From: Streptomyces sp. NBC_01446
GTDB taxonomy: Bacteria > Actinomycetota > Actinomycetes > Streptomycetales > Streptomycetaceae
Reading direction: 5' to 3'
Length of the DNA stretch: 64,000 bases
NCBI RefSeq assembly: GCF_026340095.1
Contig: NZ_JAPEPO010000001.1
Span: 3,068,501 to 3,132,500 of the forward strand
This document shows, piece after piece, positions 1 through 8,340 of the stretch. The notes under the pieces are model-generated. The model did no database searches. It was not told the DNA's origin and worked only from the letters and a program-made list of their open reading frames with translations. A program made the translations under genes and the position numbers. Position 1 is the stretch's first letter. Each line of letters begins with the position of its first letter.

Positions 1-620
1 AACGCCTGGCGCCGGCTGACGCCCATGTCCATTTGCCGGAGCGTAATGCGCAACTCGTCGGCCCACGGACCCTCGTACTTCTCGGCGACCCGGTCGAGCG
101 CCTGCCGGAAGCCCAGGCCCGCGCTGACGACGACGGCGAGTACGTCGAGGAAGTCGGGGAGCGTGCGGTCGATGACCTCTTTGCGCTCGCGTGTGGCCTG
201 CCAGATCAGACCGTCCGCGGCGAGGAGGCCGAACGCGAGGGTGAGGGCGGCGAACAGGGTCTGGCCGTTGGTGAGGAAGACCAGGCCGAGGACGACGCCG
301 AAGACCCCGTAGACCGCGCGGCGGGCGGCGTAGCGGTCGATGGTGAGGCCGCCCGGGTTCCCCGCCATGTCGATCTTGCGGCGCTTCGAGGCGACGCGGC
401 GGGGGCCCATGGCCCGAAGGACGAGGGGGGCGAAGCGCATGCCCAGGCGGTCGACCGCGGACCCGGCGGCGGACACGCGCGTGGCGCCGACCTCGAGGGC
501 GATGGCCAGGTCGCCGGGGAGCTTGGCCTCGGCGCGGTACATGCGGATGCCCAGGAAGATCCCGAGGACGGCGAGGCCCGTCGCGAGGGCGAGCAGCAGC
601 CCGATCAGACCCGTACTCAT
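1..620 (-). CDS. tadC: Tad/Flp pilus inner-membrane protein TadC (type II secretion F family), 3' end outside window
   Basis: Membrane platform protein of the Tad/Flp secretion system, expected to pair with TadB and couple to the TadA ATPase. Only the first 206 codons are visible; the gene runs off the left edge. The ATG at 620 begins MSTGLIGLL, with hydrophobic segments at about residues 4-25 and a pair at 103-140, then a charged cytoplasmic stretch (RKEVIDRTLPDFLDVLAVVV, 146-165) that is the usual beginning of the T2SSF domain. It starts 42 bases after the tadB stop, so it is the promoter-distal gene of the leftward operon. Assignment as TadC rather than TadB rests on gene order and on the long N-terminal extension. 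Confidence 0.85.
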   Translation of the reverse strand, partial: MSTGLIGLLLALATGLAVLGIFLGIRMYRAEAKLPGDLAIALEVGATRVSAAGSAVDRLGMRFAPLVLRAMGPRRVASKRRKIDMAGNPGGLTIDRYAARRAVYGVFGVVLGLVFLTNGQTLFAALTLAFGLLAADGLIWQATRERKEVIDRTLPDFLDVLAVVVSAGLGFRQALDRVAEKYEGPWADELRITLRQMDMGVSRRQA

Positions 621-662
621 GACCTGCCTCGCTCGGCGTGGGCCGGATGACGTACGCCCATG

Positions 663-1613
663 TCAGACCTCGATCTTCCCGAGCCGGCGGATCACGAAGA
701 ACCCGATGCCGTACAGGCCGAGCGAGACGAGGATCAGCGCCTGGCCGACCGGCGATCCCGTCACTCTGGCCAGCGCGCCCTCGTTCGACGAGTTGATCAG
801 GAGCAGCGAGCCGAGGCCGAGGAGCGGCACGGTGAACGCGGTCGCGTTGACCTCGGAGAGCATCGTGCGGATCTCGCGCCGGGTCTCCTTGCGGTCCTCC
901 AGGGTCTGGGTGAGGTTCCGCAGGGACGACACGACCGAGCCGCCCGCCTTGTTGGCGAGGACGAGGGTCGTGACCAGGACGACGAGTTCGCGGGAGGGGA
1001 GGCGTTCGGCGAGCTCGCCGAGGGTGTCGTCGATGGTGCGGCCGAGCGCGAGCTGGTCGGCGACCATGGACAGCTCCTCGCCCGCGGGCGCCTCCAGCTC
1101 CTCCGCGGCCATCGCGAGGGACGTACGCAGGGCGAGCCCGGCGGCGGTGGCGTTGGCCAAAAGGCGTGCCACGTCCGGGAGTTGGTTGATGAACGCCTCG
1201 ATGCGCTTCTGCCGCTGCCAGTTGAGGAAGATCACCGCGCTCCACGCGCCGACCAGCCCCGCGATCGGCCCGAAGAAGGGCGCGAGGGCGGCCGACGCGA
1301 TCAGCCAGAGGGCGACGACCACGGCGAGTACGTACGTGAAGAACTCCCCCGCCGTCAGGTCCAGCCCCGTCGCGGACAGGCGCAGATGGATGGCGCGGCC
1401 GAGCCGGGTGCGGCGCAGCCTGCGGTCGACGGTGGCGAAGCGGCGTACGCGACCGGATGCGCCGCCGTGCGGCCCGGCGCCCGACAGGCCGTCGAGCCGG
1501 TCGACGAGGGCCTGTCGCTGGGCGCGCCCGGACGCGTACGCATGGAGGCCGGCGACGGCGAGTGCGCAGGTCAGGATGGTGGCGCCGAGGGCGATGAGGG
1601 CGGGGTCGCTCAT
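663..1613 (-). CDS. tadB: Tad/Flp pilus inner-membrane protein TadB (type II secretion F family)
   Basis: 316-aa polytopic membrane protein of the Tad secretion platform. The ATG at 1613 (MSDPALIALGATIL) is chosen over the longer open frame because the upstream residues are Arg/Ser-rich and overlap tadA in another frame, while the hydrophobic N-terminal segment starts here. Two further hydrophobic segments lie near residues 100-140 and two at the C-terminus; between them is the T2SSF core containing LLANATAAGLALRTSL and LGELAERLPSRELVVL. It begins 34 bases after tadA and is followed after 42 bases by tadC. Confidence 0.9.
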   Translation of the reverse strand: MSDPALIALGATILTCALAVAGLHAYASGRAQRQALVDRLDGLSGAGPHGGASGRVRRFATVDRRLRRTRLGRAIHLRLSATGLDLTAGEFFTYVLAVVVALWLIASAALAPFFGPIAGLVGAWSAVIFLNWQRQKRIEAFINQLPDVARLLANATAAGLALRTSLAMAAEELEAPAGEELSMVADQLALGRTIDDTLGELAERLPSRELVVLVTTLVLANKAGGSVVSSLRNLTQTLEDRKETRREIRTMLSEVNATAFTVPLLGLGSLLLINSSNEGALARVTGSPVGQALILVSLGLYGIGFFVIRRLGKIEV

Positions 1614-1647
1614 GATCCGCCACCCTCGACGGCGGGTCGCTCGGTCC

Positions 1648-2997
1648 TCATCCGATGGCCTCCCTCGTGTTGCGTCCGTCGATGCCGTCCAGCACGCCGA
1701 ACGCCGGCGGGACCGGCTCGTTGGCGACGTACAGGCGCTCGGCCACGCGGCGCGGCAGCGGCAGATGCTCGAAGGTGCCGCGCACACGGTGGTCGTGGCC
1801 GAGCGGGTGCGGCACGAAGCGGGAGACCGTCGAGATCCTGAACTGCTCGCGGCCGTGCGAGACCAGCAGGGCGATCTCGGTGACCTTGCGCGAGCCGTCG
1901 GCGTGCCGGGTGAGCTGGACGAGGACGTCGACAGCCGAGTTGATCTGGTCCTTGAGCGCCTCGAACGGGATCTGCACCTCGGACATGGACCCGAGGGTCT
2001 GCAGACGCATGAGGGCGTCCTCGGCGGCGTTCGCGTGGACGGTGGCGAGCGAGCCGTCGTGGCCGGTCGACATGGCCTGGAGCATGTCGAGGGTCTCGCC
2101 GCCCCGGACCTCGCCGACGATGATGCGGTCGGGGCGCATGCGCAGGGAGTTGCGGACGAGGTCGCGGATGGTGATCTGGCCCTTGCCCTCGACGTTCGGG
2201 GGCCGCGATTCGAGGCGGATCACATGGTCCTGCTGGAGCTGGAGTTCCGCCGAGTCCTCGATGGTGATGATGCGCTCGTGGGGTGGGATGAGGCCGGAGA
2301 GCGCGTTGAGGAGGGTGGTCTTCCCGGAGCCCGTACCGCCGCTCACGATGACGTTGAAGCGGGCGCGGACGAACGCGGACAGCAGCATCAGCATCTGTTC
2401 GTCGAGCGAGCCGAGGCCGATCAGCTCGGGCAGGGTGTAGGCGCGCGGGAAGCGGCGGATCGTGAGGGTGGCGCCGGTGAGGGACAGCGGCGGGATGATC
2501 ACGTTGACGCGCTCGCCGGTGGGCAGGCGGGCGTCGACCATCGGGTTCGACTCGTCGACGCGCCGGTTCACCGTGGAGACGATGCGCTCGATGGTCTGCA
2601 TGAGCTGTTCCTGCGAGGCGAAGCGCAGGGGGAGCTGCTCCACGCGCCCGGCACGCTCCACGAAGATCGCGTCGGGGCCGTTGACCATGATCTCGGTGAT
2701 GGACGCGTCGGCGAGAAGGGGTTCCAGCACGCCGAGCCCGAGCGCCTCGTCGACGACGCGGCGGACCAGCTGGCTGCGTTCGGAGGAGGAGAGGACCGGG
2801 CCCTCGCGGCTGATGATGTGGCCGAGGACGCGTTCGAGACGGATCCGCCGGTCGGCCGCCGCGAGGGACGACATCTCGGCGAGGTCGATCTCTTCCAGGA
2901 GCTTCGCGCGGTAGACGGCGACGAGGCCGTCGTCGCGGGAAGGGCCGGGCTCCTCGCGGACCGTCACCCTTGATCGCAGGCTCATGTTCCGACTCAA
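1648..2997 (-). CDS. tadA: Tad/Flp pilus assembly ATPase TadA (CpaF family)
   Basis: 449-aa secretion ATPase that powers assembly of Flp-type pili on the cytoplasmic face of the TadB/TadC platform. Visible motifs: Walker A GGTGSGKTT at residues 220-228, Asp box ITIEDSAELQL from 244, Walker B region RIIVGEVRGGE at 291-301 and the His box GHDGSLATVHAN at 312-323; residues 30-210 match the N-terminal domain of CpaF proteins (TEIMVNGPDAIFVE). Its ATG overlaps the TGA of the preceding tadE-like gene as ATGA, so the two are translationally coupled. A second possible start is Met5. Confidence 0.95.
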   Translation of the reverse strand: MSRNMSLRSRVTVREEPGPSRDDGLVAVYRAKLLEEIDLAEMSSLAAADRRIRLERVLGHIISREGPVLSSSERSQLVRRVVDEALGLGVLEPLLADASITEIMVNGPDAIFVERAGRVEQLPLRFASQEQLMQTIERIVSTVNRRVDESNPMVDARLPTGERVNVIIPPLSLTGATLTIRRFPRAYTLPELIGLGSLDEQMLMLLSAFVRARFNVIVSGGTGSGKTTLLNALSGLIPPHERIITIEDSAELQLQQDHVIRLESRPPNVEGKGQITIRDLVRNSLRMRPDRIIVGEVRGGETLDMLQAMSTGHDGSLATVHANAAEDALMRLQTLGSMSEVQIPFEALKDQINSAVDVLVQLTRHADGSRKVTEIALLVSHGREQFRISTVSRFVPHPLGHDHRVRGTFEHLPLPRRVAERLYVANEPVPPAFGVLDGIDGRNTREAIG

Positions 2998-3521
2998 CCC
3001 CCTTCCGGGTCACGGTCGTTCGGCATGGTGGCGGTGCGCCGTACGTCCCACCGGTCGTCCAGGAACGGGACGAGGACCGGGACGTGCACGGTGACGGTGG
3101 CGGTGGTCGTGTCGCCGCCTCCGCCTCCGGCGTCGATGTCCGCGTCGAGCCAGCCACTCATCGCGGCCTGCCCTGCGCCGGTGCCGTCGCCGCCCTGCGA
3201 CTGCACGCGGGCGGCGGCCCTGGCACCGGAACCGGCCTGGTTCGCGCTGTAGCCGACGAGGCCGAGCTGGATGGCGGCCATGCCGATGAGGAGGAGGAAG
3301 GGCAGGAACCCGGCGAACTCGAGGATGGAGACACCTCGGTCGTCGGTGCGCAGGCCGCGGCGGGGGCCGTTTTCCGTCCGCGAGCGCCGGGGGCCGCTCT
3401 CCGTCGGCGGGCACCGGGGGCCGCTCTCCGTCCGCGGGCACCGGGGGCCGCCGATTCCCGTACGCGCCCGCCGCCCGTGCCCGCGCCGGAGACGGCCCTT
3501 TGCGCCCAGGAGCCGGCCCAT
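2994..3521 (-). CDS. tadE: TadE-like pseudopilin
   Basis: 175-aa TadE/TadG-type minor pilin. After a basic, low-complexity N-terminus (residues 1-60, containing three imperfect copies of a TE-S/N-GPR unit) comes the family signature DRGVSILEFAGFLPFLLLIG at 61-80 and a single membrane helix to about residue 92, followed by a periplasmic tail with beta-type sequence TATVTVHVPVLVPFL. ATG at 3521 overlaps the TGA of the upstream TadZ-TadE fusion gene (TGATG) and its own stop overlaps tadA. The N-terminal GPR repeats are unusual for the family and come from a tandem DNA repeat at about 3385-3460. Confidence 0.85.
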   Translation of the reverse strand: MGRLLGAKGRLRRGHGRRARTGIGGPRCPRTESGPRCPPTESGPRRSRTENGPRRGLRTDDRGVSILEFAGFLPFLLLIGMAAIQLGLVGYSANQAGSGARAAARVQSQGGDGTGAGQAAMSGWLDADIDAGGGGGDTTTATVTVHVPVLVPFLDDRWDVRRTATMPNDRDPEGG

Positions 3522-5116
3522 CACGGCGTGCCCCCCTGGTCGTCCTCCCTCGCGGCGCCCGCCTCGCCCTTGACGGTCCACCCGGCGTCGATCCCGGGGA
3601 AGAACACCGGCACCTCGAGCTGCACGGTCGCCTTCATCACCGATCCGTCGGGTCCGCAGGTGATGGCGGCGCCCTGCCACGCGCCGGGCAGATTCTTCTC
3701 GCCCGCGGTCTGGCACGCGCCCGCCGTGTCGCCGCTCCCGGCCTCGGCGGAGGTCGCGGCCCTGGCCGCCTCGTCCGCCGCGTTCCCGGCGAGCGAGTAC
3801 GTGTACCCGTACAGGACGCACTGCCACAGCAGGCCCATCACCACGAGCAGCAGCGGGAACATGCCCGCGAACTCCAGGGTGACCGCGCCCTTGTCGCCGC
3901 CGCGGCGGCGGGCGCGGCGGCCGGAGTCCTGCGCGGCGGCGTCGACCAGGCCGAGCTCGCCCGCGAGCCCCCACAGCGCCTGCTTCACCGTCGACCGGCT
4001 GTCGAGGTCCTGCATACGGCCCGCGTCGACCGCGCCCTGCAGCTCCTTGAACCCGGCGGGCACGCTGGCGCGCGCGACCCGGGTGCCCGTCACGCGCTCC
4101 ACGAGCGACGCGGTGATCTCGGATCCGCGCGCGTGACGGTTGATGACGGTGACGGTCTCCTCGGCCTTGCGGATCTGGAGACGGTCCCACATACGGATCA
4201 TGCGCTTCGCGGCGCGTACGGCGACCACGTCGGGGGTGACCAACAGGATCGCCTGGTCGGCGAGTTCGACGGCCGCCGCGTTCGCCGACCCCATCTGCGT
4301 ACCGCAGTCGATGACCACGAGGTCGTAGCGGCTGCGCAGCGCCTGGACGACCTGGCGGGCCACGCGGTCGGTGACCTCCTCGCCGCGCTCGCCGTCCGAC
4401 GGTGCGAGCAGGAGGCCGAGGCCGGTCTCGTGGGTGAAGACGGCGTCCTGGAGGACGCGCGGGGTGATGTCGCGGATGGCGGCGAGGTCGGCGACCGAGC
4501 GGCGGAACTGGACGTCGAGGTACGACGCGACGTCACCGGACTGGAGGTCGAGGTCGAGGAGCGCGACCGAGCGGCCCGACGCCTGTGCGGCGAGAGCGAG
4601 TTGGACGGCGGTGACGGTGGTGCCGACGCCGCCTTTCGCGCCGGTGACGGTGATGACGCGGCCGCCGGGCGTGCCGGCCGTGATCGCCAGCTCGCCGCCG
4701 GTGCCGAGGTGCCTGCGCATGCCGCCGGACCAGGACGCGGCGGCCTGCACGCGCTCGGCGAGCGCGTCGTACCCGAGGGGGAACCCGACGATGCCGCGCG
4801 CGCCCGAGTCCATCGCGGCGGTCAGCAGGGCGGGGCTCGTGTCGGCGGTGGCGAGGACGACGCCGACGGCCGGGAAGCGCAGGACGAGGTCCCGGATCAG
4901 TTCGAGGGCGGGCACGGGCCCGATCCGCTCGTGGACGAGGACGACCTCGGGCAGCTCGTCCAGCGACTCGGCGGCGAGCCGGGCGAGGGTGTCGAGGAGG
5001 GCGGTGGAGTCGGCGACGGGCGGCGTGGGCTCGGCGTCGGGCAGCTGCCCGAGCAGCGTGACCAGGGACCGGGCGGCGTCCAGGTCTCCCACCGCGGGAA
5101 GAATACGGATGCTCAC
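3521..5116 (-). CDS. TadZ/CpaE-like ATPase fused to a C-terminal TadE pseudopilin domain
   Basis: 531-aa two-part protein. Residues 1-130 resemble the receiver-like N-terminus of CpaE/TadZ; residues 150-395 are a MinD/ParA-like P-loop ATPase with deviant Walker A GAKGGVGTT (159-167), switch region LLDLDLQSGDVASYL (186-200) and VVIDCG (267-272). After an Arg-rich linker (399-406) a TadE signature follows, AVTLEFAGMFPLLLVVMGLL at 411-430, with a membrane helix and an exported tail to residue 531. In most Tad loci TadZ (polar localisation of the machine) and TadE (pseudopilin) are separate genes. The fusion implies that the ATPase is tied to the membrane and its C-terminus is secreted. It lies between cpaB and the free tadE-like gene. 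Confidence 0.88.
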   Translation of the reverse strand: MSIRILPAVGDLDAARSLVTLLGQLPDAEPTPPVADSTALLDTLARLAAESLDELPEVVLVHERIGPVPALELIRDLVLRFPAVGVVLATADTSPALLTAAMDSGARGIVGFPLGYDALAERVQAAASWSGGMRRHLGTGGELAITAGTPGGRVITVTGAKGGVGTTVTAVQLALAAQASGRSVALLDLDLQSGDVASYLDVQFRRSVADLAAIRDITPRVLQDAVFTHETGLGLLLAPSDGERGEEVTDRVARQVVQALRSRYDLVVIDCGTQMGSANAAAVELADQAILLVTPDVVAVRAAKRMIRMWDRLQIRKAEETVTVINRHARGSEITASLVERVTGTRVARASVPAGFKELQGAVDAGRMQDLDSRSTVKQALWGLAGELGLVDAAAQDSGRRARRRGGDKGAVTLEFAGMFPLLLVVMGLLWQCVLYGYTYSLAGNAADEAARAATSAEAGSGDTAGACQTAGEKNLPGAWQGAAITCGPDGSVMKATVQLEVPVFFPGIDAGWTVKGEAGAAREDDQGGTP

Positions 5117-5141
5117 AGTGCGGCTCGCCTCCTCTCTGAGT

Positions 5142-5230
5142 CTATTTGTCGGCTTTGCCGGTCTGCTTGTCGCTGGACTGCTTGTCGCTCGGCTACTTGT
5201 CGTGGGCTACTTGTCGCTGGACTACTTGTC
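5142..5230. repeat. Six reiterated copies of a stop-containing 9-mer downstream of cpaB
   Basis: Read on the minus strand, GACAARYAG occurs at 5230-5222, 5215-5207, 5201-5193, 5186-5178, 5171-5163 and 5150-5142, with copy starts 14-21 bases apart. The first copy is the Asp-Lys-stop end of cpaB itself; the others lie in the 105-base gap before the TadZ-TadE gene. The element looks like local slippage or duplication of the gene end. Confidence 0.85.
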
Positions 5231-5932
5231 CTCGTCGAGGGTGTACGAGCGGTCGCCCGGCGGGACGGCCGCGTCGCTGCCGGCGGCGACGAGGGCGAGC
5301 CGGACGTGGGTCGCGAACGACTCCGCGTACGCGACGCGCTGCGCGTCGGCGGGGTCGAGGGCGAAGGTGATCGGCACGGCCTCGCCCTGCCGGCGCCGCC
5401 CGTTGTCGCCGCCCTGTTCGTCGATGGGCGTGAGCTTGCCGACGTCCATGACCTCCGCGTTCTCGACGATGACCTTGGACTGGTCCTTGGCCTTCTCGTT
5501 GGCGGCCTTGAAGGTGGCGTAGATGTTGACCTTCGAGCCGGGCGTGATCTTCCCGGCGACCCCGGTCTCGGCGTCGATCATGATGGCGATCTCCTGCTGT
5601 CCGTCCCTGAGTTCGGGCCGGGCGACGATCATGTCGGTCTGGAGCAGGGACCCCTTCTTCAGCGTCGTGACGGCGATCTTGCCGCGGATCTGGCTGAGGC
5701 TCGTCACGGCGGTCTTCGACAGCCACCGCTCGGGCATCTCGACCTTTTCGAACCGGTCAGCGTTCAGCTCCTTGTACGGCGCGACATCGTCCTTCAGCCG
5801 GTACGCCGCGACTTCCGGGCCCACCTTCGAGTTCACGTCGCGGATCACCGAGAGCACCCCGGCGAAGGCGCCGACGGCGCACAGGGCCGAGATGACCAGC
5901 AGGATGACGCCGCGACGCTGACGTGAGTTCAT
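5222..5932 (-). CDS. cpaB: Flp pilus assembly protein CpaB/RcpC
   Basis: 236-aa protein anchored by one N-terminal membrane segment (residues about 8-28, GVILLVISALCAVGAFAGVL) with the rest outside. The SAF domain typical of CpaB follows (AYRLKDDVAPYKELNADRFE around 44-63, then SLSQIRGKIAVTTLKKGSLL), and a second conserved block reads DAETGVAGKITPGSKVNIYA. CpaB/RcpC works with the outer secretion channel in diderms; in actinobacteria its partner is unknown. First gene of the leftward Tad operon, preceded by a repeat-rich 118-base gap and followed by the TadZ-TadE fusion. Confidence 0.88.
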   Translation of the reverse strand: MNSRQRRGVILLVISALCAVGAFAGVLSVIRDVNSKVGPEVAAYRLKDDVAPYKELNADRFEKVEMPERWLSKTAVTSLSQIRGKIAVTTLKKGSLLQTDMIVARPELRDGQQEIAIMIDAETGVAGKITPGSKVNIYATFKAANEKAKDQSKVIVENAEVMDVGKLTPIDEQGGDNGRRRQGEAVPITFALDPADAQRVAYAESFATHVRLALVAAGSDAAVPPGDRSYTLDEDK

Positions 5933-5950
5933 GGACCGGACTACCTCGTG

Positions 5951-6037
5951 GGGATCTCGTCGGGGATCTCGGTGGGGAGCGTGTTGTGGATCTCGTTGTG
6001 TGGATCTAGTTGTGTGGATCTAGTTGTGGATCTCGTC
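5951..6037. repeat. Degenerate GGATCT tandem repeats in the cpaB upstream gap
   Basis: Between the zinc-ribbon gene stop (6051) and the cpaB start (5932) the plus strand carries six spaced copies of GGATCTCGT or GGATCTAGT with variable GTGT/GGGG fillers. No gene fits here. It may lie in the untranslated leader of cpaB; no clear promoter was seen. Confidence 0.6.
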
Positions 6038-6050
6038 GCGATTCAAGGGA

Positions 6051-7049
6051 TCAGGGGCGGGCGGCGGGTGGCAGGGCGGCTCGGGCCGGCCCGGTGACGG
6101 GGGCCAGCGCAGTAGCGGCAGCGAGGCCGGTGGCGGGTGCGAGGGCGCTGCCGCGTCCGCCCGGTGGCTTCGCGCCCGGGGCGGGCGGATCGGCGAGCGG
6201 CGCGGCGCAGAAGCCGCAGCGGTCACCGATGAGTTCGAGTCCGCACCAGTGGCACGCCTCGCGCCGGACGGACGAGACGAGCTGGTAGAGCACGGAGATG
6301 TCGGGGATGGCGGCCGCGAACTCGGCGAGCTTTCCTGGGTTTCCGGGCTTCCCGGTGGCCCACCAGCGCCCGGACTCGGCGGGCAGCCTGGTCTCGACGG
6401 CGCCCTGCACCTGCCAGGCGGGCGCGAGCGTGCCGGTGATCCAGTCGGTGGGCTGCTGCCCGGCGGCGTAATACATACGGGTGCCGAAGGCGGGTCCGGT
6501 CAGCCGGGGCGGCTCGGGTCCGGTGAGCCGCACGAGTTCGGGCTGCGGGGTGGCGAGTACGGCGAACTGGGCTCCCGGCATCCACGACTTGGCGTGCGAG
6601 GTGAGACTGACGGGGACGCGGTCGAGCCGGGCGACGGAGCCGAGCACGGCACCCGCGTAGATGTAGTGGGCGAGGAGCCGCGCGGCGGAGGCGAGCACGC
6701 CCGGGCTGAAGTCGCACATGGTCAACTGCCGTAGCTGGAGCACGAGTACGGCGAGCCCGAGCGGCGGGAGCTCCGGCCGCAGGATGGCGATCCGGTCACT
6801 TTCCAGCATGGAACGCACAGCGTGCAGCCGGTGAACGACCAGGTCCGGCACGGAAGCCGGACACAGGACGATCACATAGCCGTGGTGCTCGATCAGGGTG
6901 TGCATCTCGACGATCGCGCGATCGAGGTCGTACGGCTCCGCCCTGCCGCCCCTGTCCTCGGTGGAGTGAAGCACGGCGGCGGACGGCGTATGCCGGTCGG
7001 CCGCGGCGAGGACCAGGTCAGGGCTGGTCACGGCTATCGCGGTCGGCAC
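6051..7049 (-). CDS. Conserved protein with C-terminal zinc ribbon, upstream of the Tad operon
   Basis: About 332 aa if the GTG at 7049 (reading VPTAIAVTSPDLVLAAADRH) is the start; an in-frame ATG at 7118 would add 23 residues that look less protein-like. No enzyme family recognised. The body is a mixed alpha/beta domain, and near the C-terminus sits CHWCGLELIGDRCGFC, a CxxC-(8)-CxxC zinc ribbon, followed by an Ala/Pro-rich tail. It points the same way as cpaB, 118 bases upstream of it, so it could be the first gene of the pilus operon. Function unknown. Confidence 0.7.
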   Translation of the reverse strand: MPTAIAVTSPDLVLAAADRHTPSAAVLHSTEDRGGRAEPYDLDRAIVEMHTLIEHHGYVIVLCPASVPDLVVHRLHAVRSMLESDRIAILRPELPPLGLAVLVLQLRQLTMCDFSPGVLASAARLLAHYIYAGAVLGSVARLDRVPVSLTSHAKSWMPGAQFAVLATPQPELVRLTGPEPPRLTGPAFGTRMYYAAGQQPTDWITGTLAPAWQVQGAVETRLPAESGRWWATGKPGNPGKLAEFAAAIPDISVLYQLVSSVRREACHWCGLELIGDRCGFCAAPLADPPAPGAKPPGGRGSALAPATGLAAATALAPVTGPARAALPPAARP

Positions 7050-7195
7050 GCTCGCACACCCCCCGGTCTCTGTGCACTCCTGTCTCAGCACCATATCCGC
7101 GCATTGCCCGCTCAACACCCAACTTCCCGGTGTTCACCGGGAGGTTGCCCAGGCGGTGGGCACGGCTCGGCCAGGAACCAGTAATTCCAGAGGTC

Positions 7196-7231
7196 TTGAC
7201 AACCCAAATGGTCTGGACCAGTTTGTAGAAC
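7196..7231 (+). promoter_or_regulatory. Chitinase promoter region with TTGACA -35 box
   Basis: TTGACA at 7196-7201 is a perfect -35 hexamer. The -10 is ambiguous: TTTGTA at 7222-7227 and TAGAAC at 7226-7231 both sit further away than the ideal 17-18 bases. The DasR-type site lies between the two boxes, as expected for repression by steric hindrance. Confidence 0.5.
7207..7222 (+). promoter_or_regulatory. DasR-responsive element (dre) upstream of the chitinase
   Basis: AATGGTCTGGACCAGT matches the 16-bp dre consensus ACTGGTCTAGACCACT of the GlcNAc-sensing GntR regulator DasR at nearly every position, with perfect TGGTC/GACCA arms. It sits 51 bases before the chitinase ATG. By analogy with other Streptomyces chi genes, glucosamine phosphates would relieve repression. 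Confidence 0.85.
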
Positions 7232-7272
7232 CGACAACTGCCCCTCCCCCCACATCTGAACCGGAGGCAGCA

Positions 7273-8280
7273 ATGGCACGTGCGACGACAGAACCAGCAC
7301 GGAAGCGTTCATTCCTGGCGGCGGTGCTGACCACTCTCGCCCTGGCCCTCACCGGCACGGCGACGGCCACCGCGGACCCCGCCGGGGCGGACGCGGCACC
7401 CCCGGCCCACGCCGTCACCGGCTACTGGCAGAACTTCGACAACGGCGCGACCGTCCAGAAGCTCAGCGACGTGCCGGGCGACTACGACATCATCGCGGTG
7501 GCCTTCGCCGACGCGACGACGACTCCGGGCGCGGTCGACTTCACGCTCGACTCGGCCGGCCTCGGCGGCTACACGGAGGACGCGTTCAAGGCGGACATCA
7601 AGGCGAAGCAGGCCGCCGGAAAGTCGGTCGTCATCTCGATCGGCGGCCAGAACGGCACCGTCTCCATCAACGACTCGAATTCCGCGACGAACTTCGCGAA
7701 CTCCGTCTACTCGCTCATGCAGGAATTCGGCTTCAACGGCGTCGACATCGACCTCGAGAACGGCCTGAATTCGACGTACATGTCGCAGGCGCTGAAGTCC
7801 CTTGCGGCAAAGGCGGGTTCGGACTTCGTCCTGACAATGGCCCCGCAGACGATAGACATGCAGTCGACGTCGGCCGAGTACTTCAAGACCGCACTCGCCG
7901 TGAAGGACATCCTCACTGTCGTCAACATGCAGTACTACAACAGCGGTTCGATGCTCGGCTGCGACGGCAAGGTCTACAGCCAGGGCTCGGTCGACTTCCT
8001 GACCGCGCTCGCCTGCATCCAGCTGGAGGGCGGACTGGCCCCGTCCCAGGTGGGCCTGGGAGTCCCGGCCTCCACCAGCGCGGCGGGCAGCGGCTACGTG
8101 TCCCCGTCCGTGGTCAACGCGGCCCTGGACTGCCTGACGAAGAGTGCGAACTGCGGCTCCTTCACACCGCCGAAGACCTACCCCGGCCTGCGCGGCGCGA
8201 TGACGTGGTCGACGAACTGGGACGCGTCGACGGGCAACGGCTGGTCCTCGACGGTGGGCCCGCACGTGCACGGCCTCTGA
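7273..8280 (+). CDS. Secreted GH18 chitinase
   Basis: 335-aa exported chitinase hydrolysing beta-1,4-linked N-acetylglucosamine polymers. The ATG at 7273 follows GGAGG with 5 bases spacing. A Sec signal peptide spans residues 1 to about 34 (basic KR, hydrophobic LAAVLTTLALALTG, small residues). The GH18 domain fills the rest: SIGGQ at 122-126 and the catalytic GVDIDLE at 156-162 with Glu162 as acid/base, then MAPQT at 189-193 and NMQYY at 218-222. There is no carbohydrate-binding module, so it belongs to the single-domain bacterial chitinases. Expression is probably controlled by DasR through the upstream dre. Confidence 0.95.
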   Translation: MARATTEPARKRSFLAAVLTTLALALTGTATATADPAGADAAPPAHAVTGYWQNFDNGATVQKLSDVPGDYDIIAVAFADATTTPGAVDFTLDSAGLGGYTEDAFKADIKAKQAAGKSVVISIGGQNGTVSINDSNSATNFANSVYSLMQEFGFNGVDIDLENGLNSTYMSQALKSLAAKAGSDFVLTMAPQTIDMQSTSAEYFKTALAVKDILTVVNMQYYNSGSMLGCDGKVYSQGSVDFLTALACIQLEGGLAPSQVGLGVPASTSAAGSGYVSPSVVNAALDCLTKSANCGSFTPPKTYPGLRGAMTWSTNWDASTGNGWSSTVGPHVHGL

Positions 8281-8340
8281 GCCCCGCCCCCTGACCCCTG
8301 CCCCTCCCCCTCAACGCCCGGAATCCCCCTCAAAATCCGC

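Noticed and set aside
340..2973. 877-codon plus-strand frame across the Tad genes
   Set aside because: Runs antisense to three overlapping Tad genes with clear motifs and has no recognisable domain.
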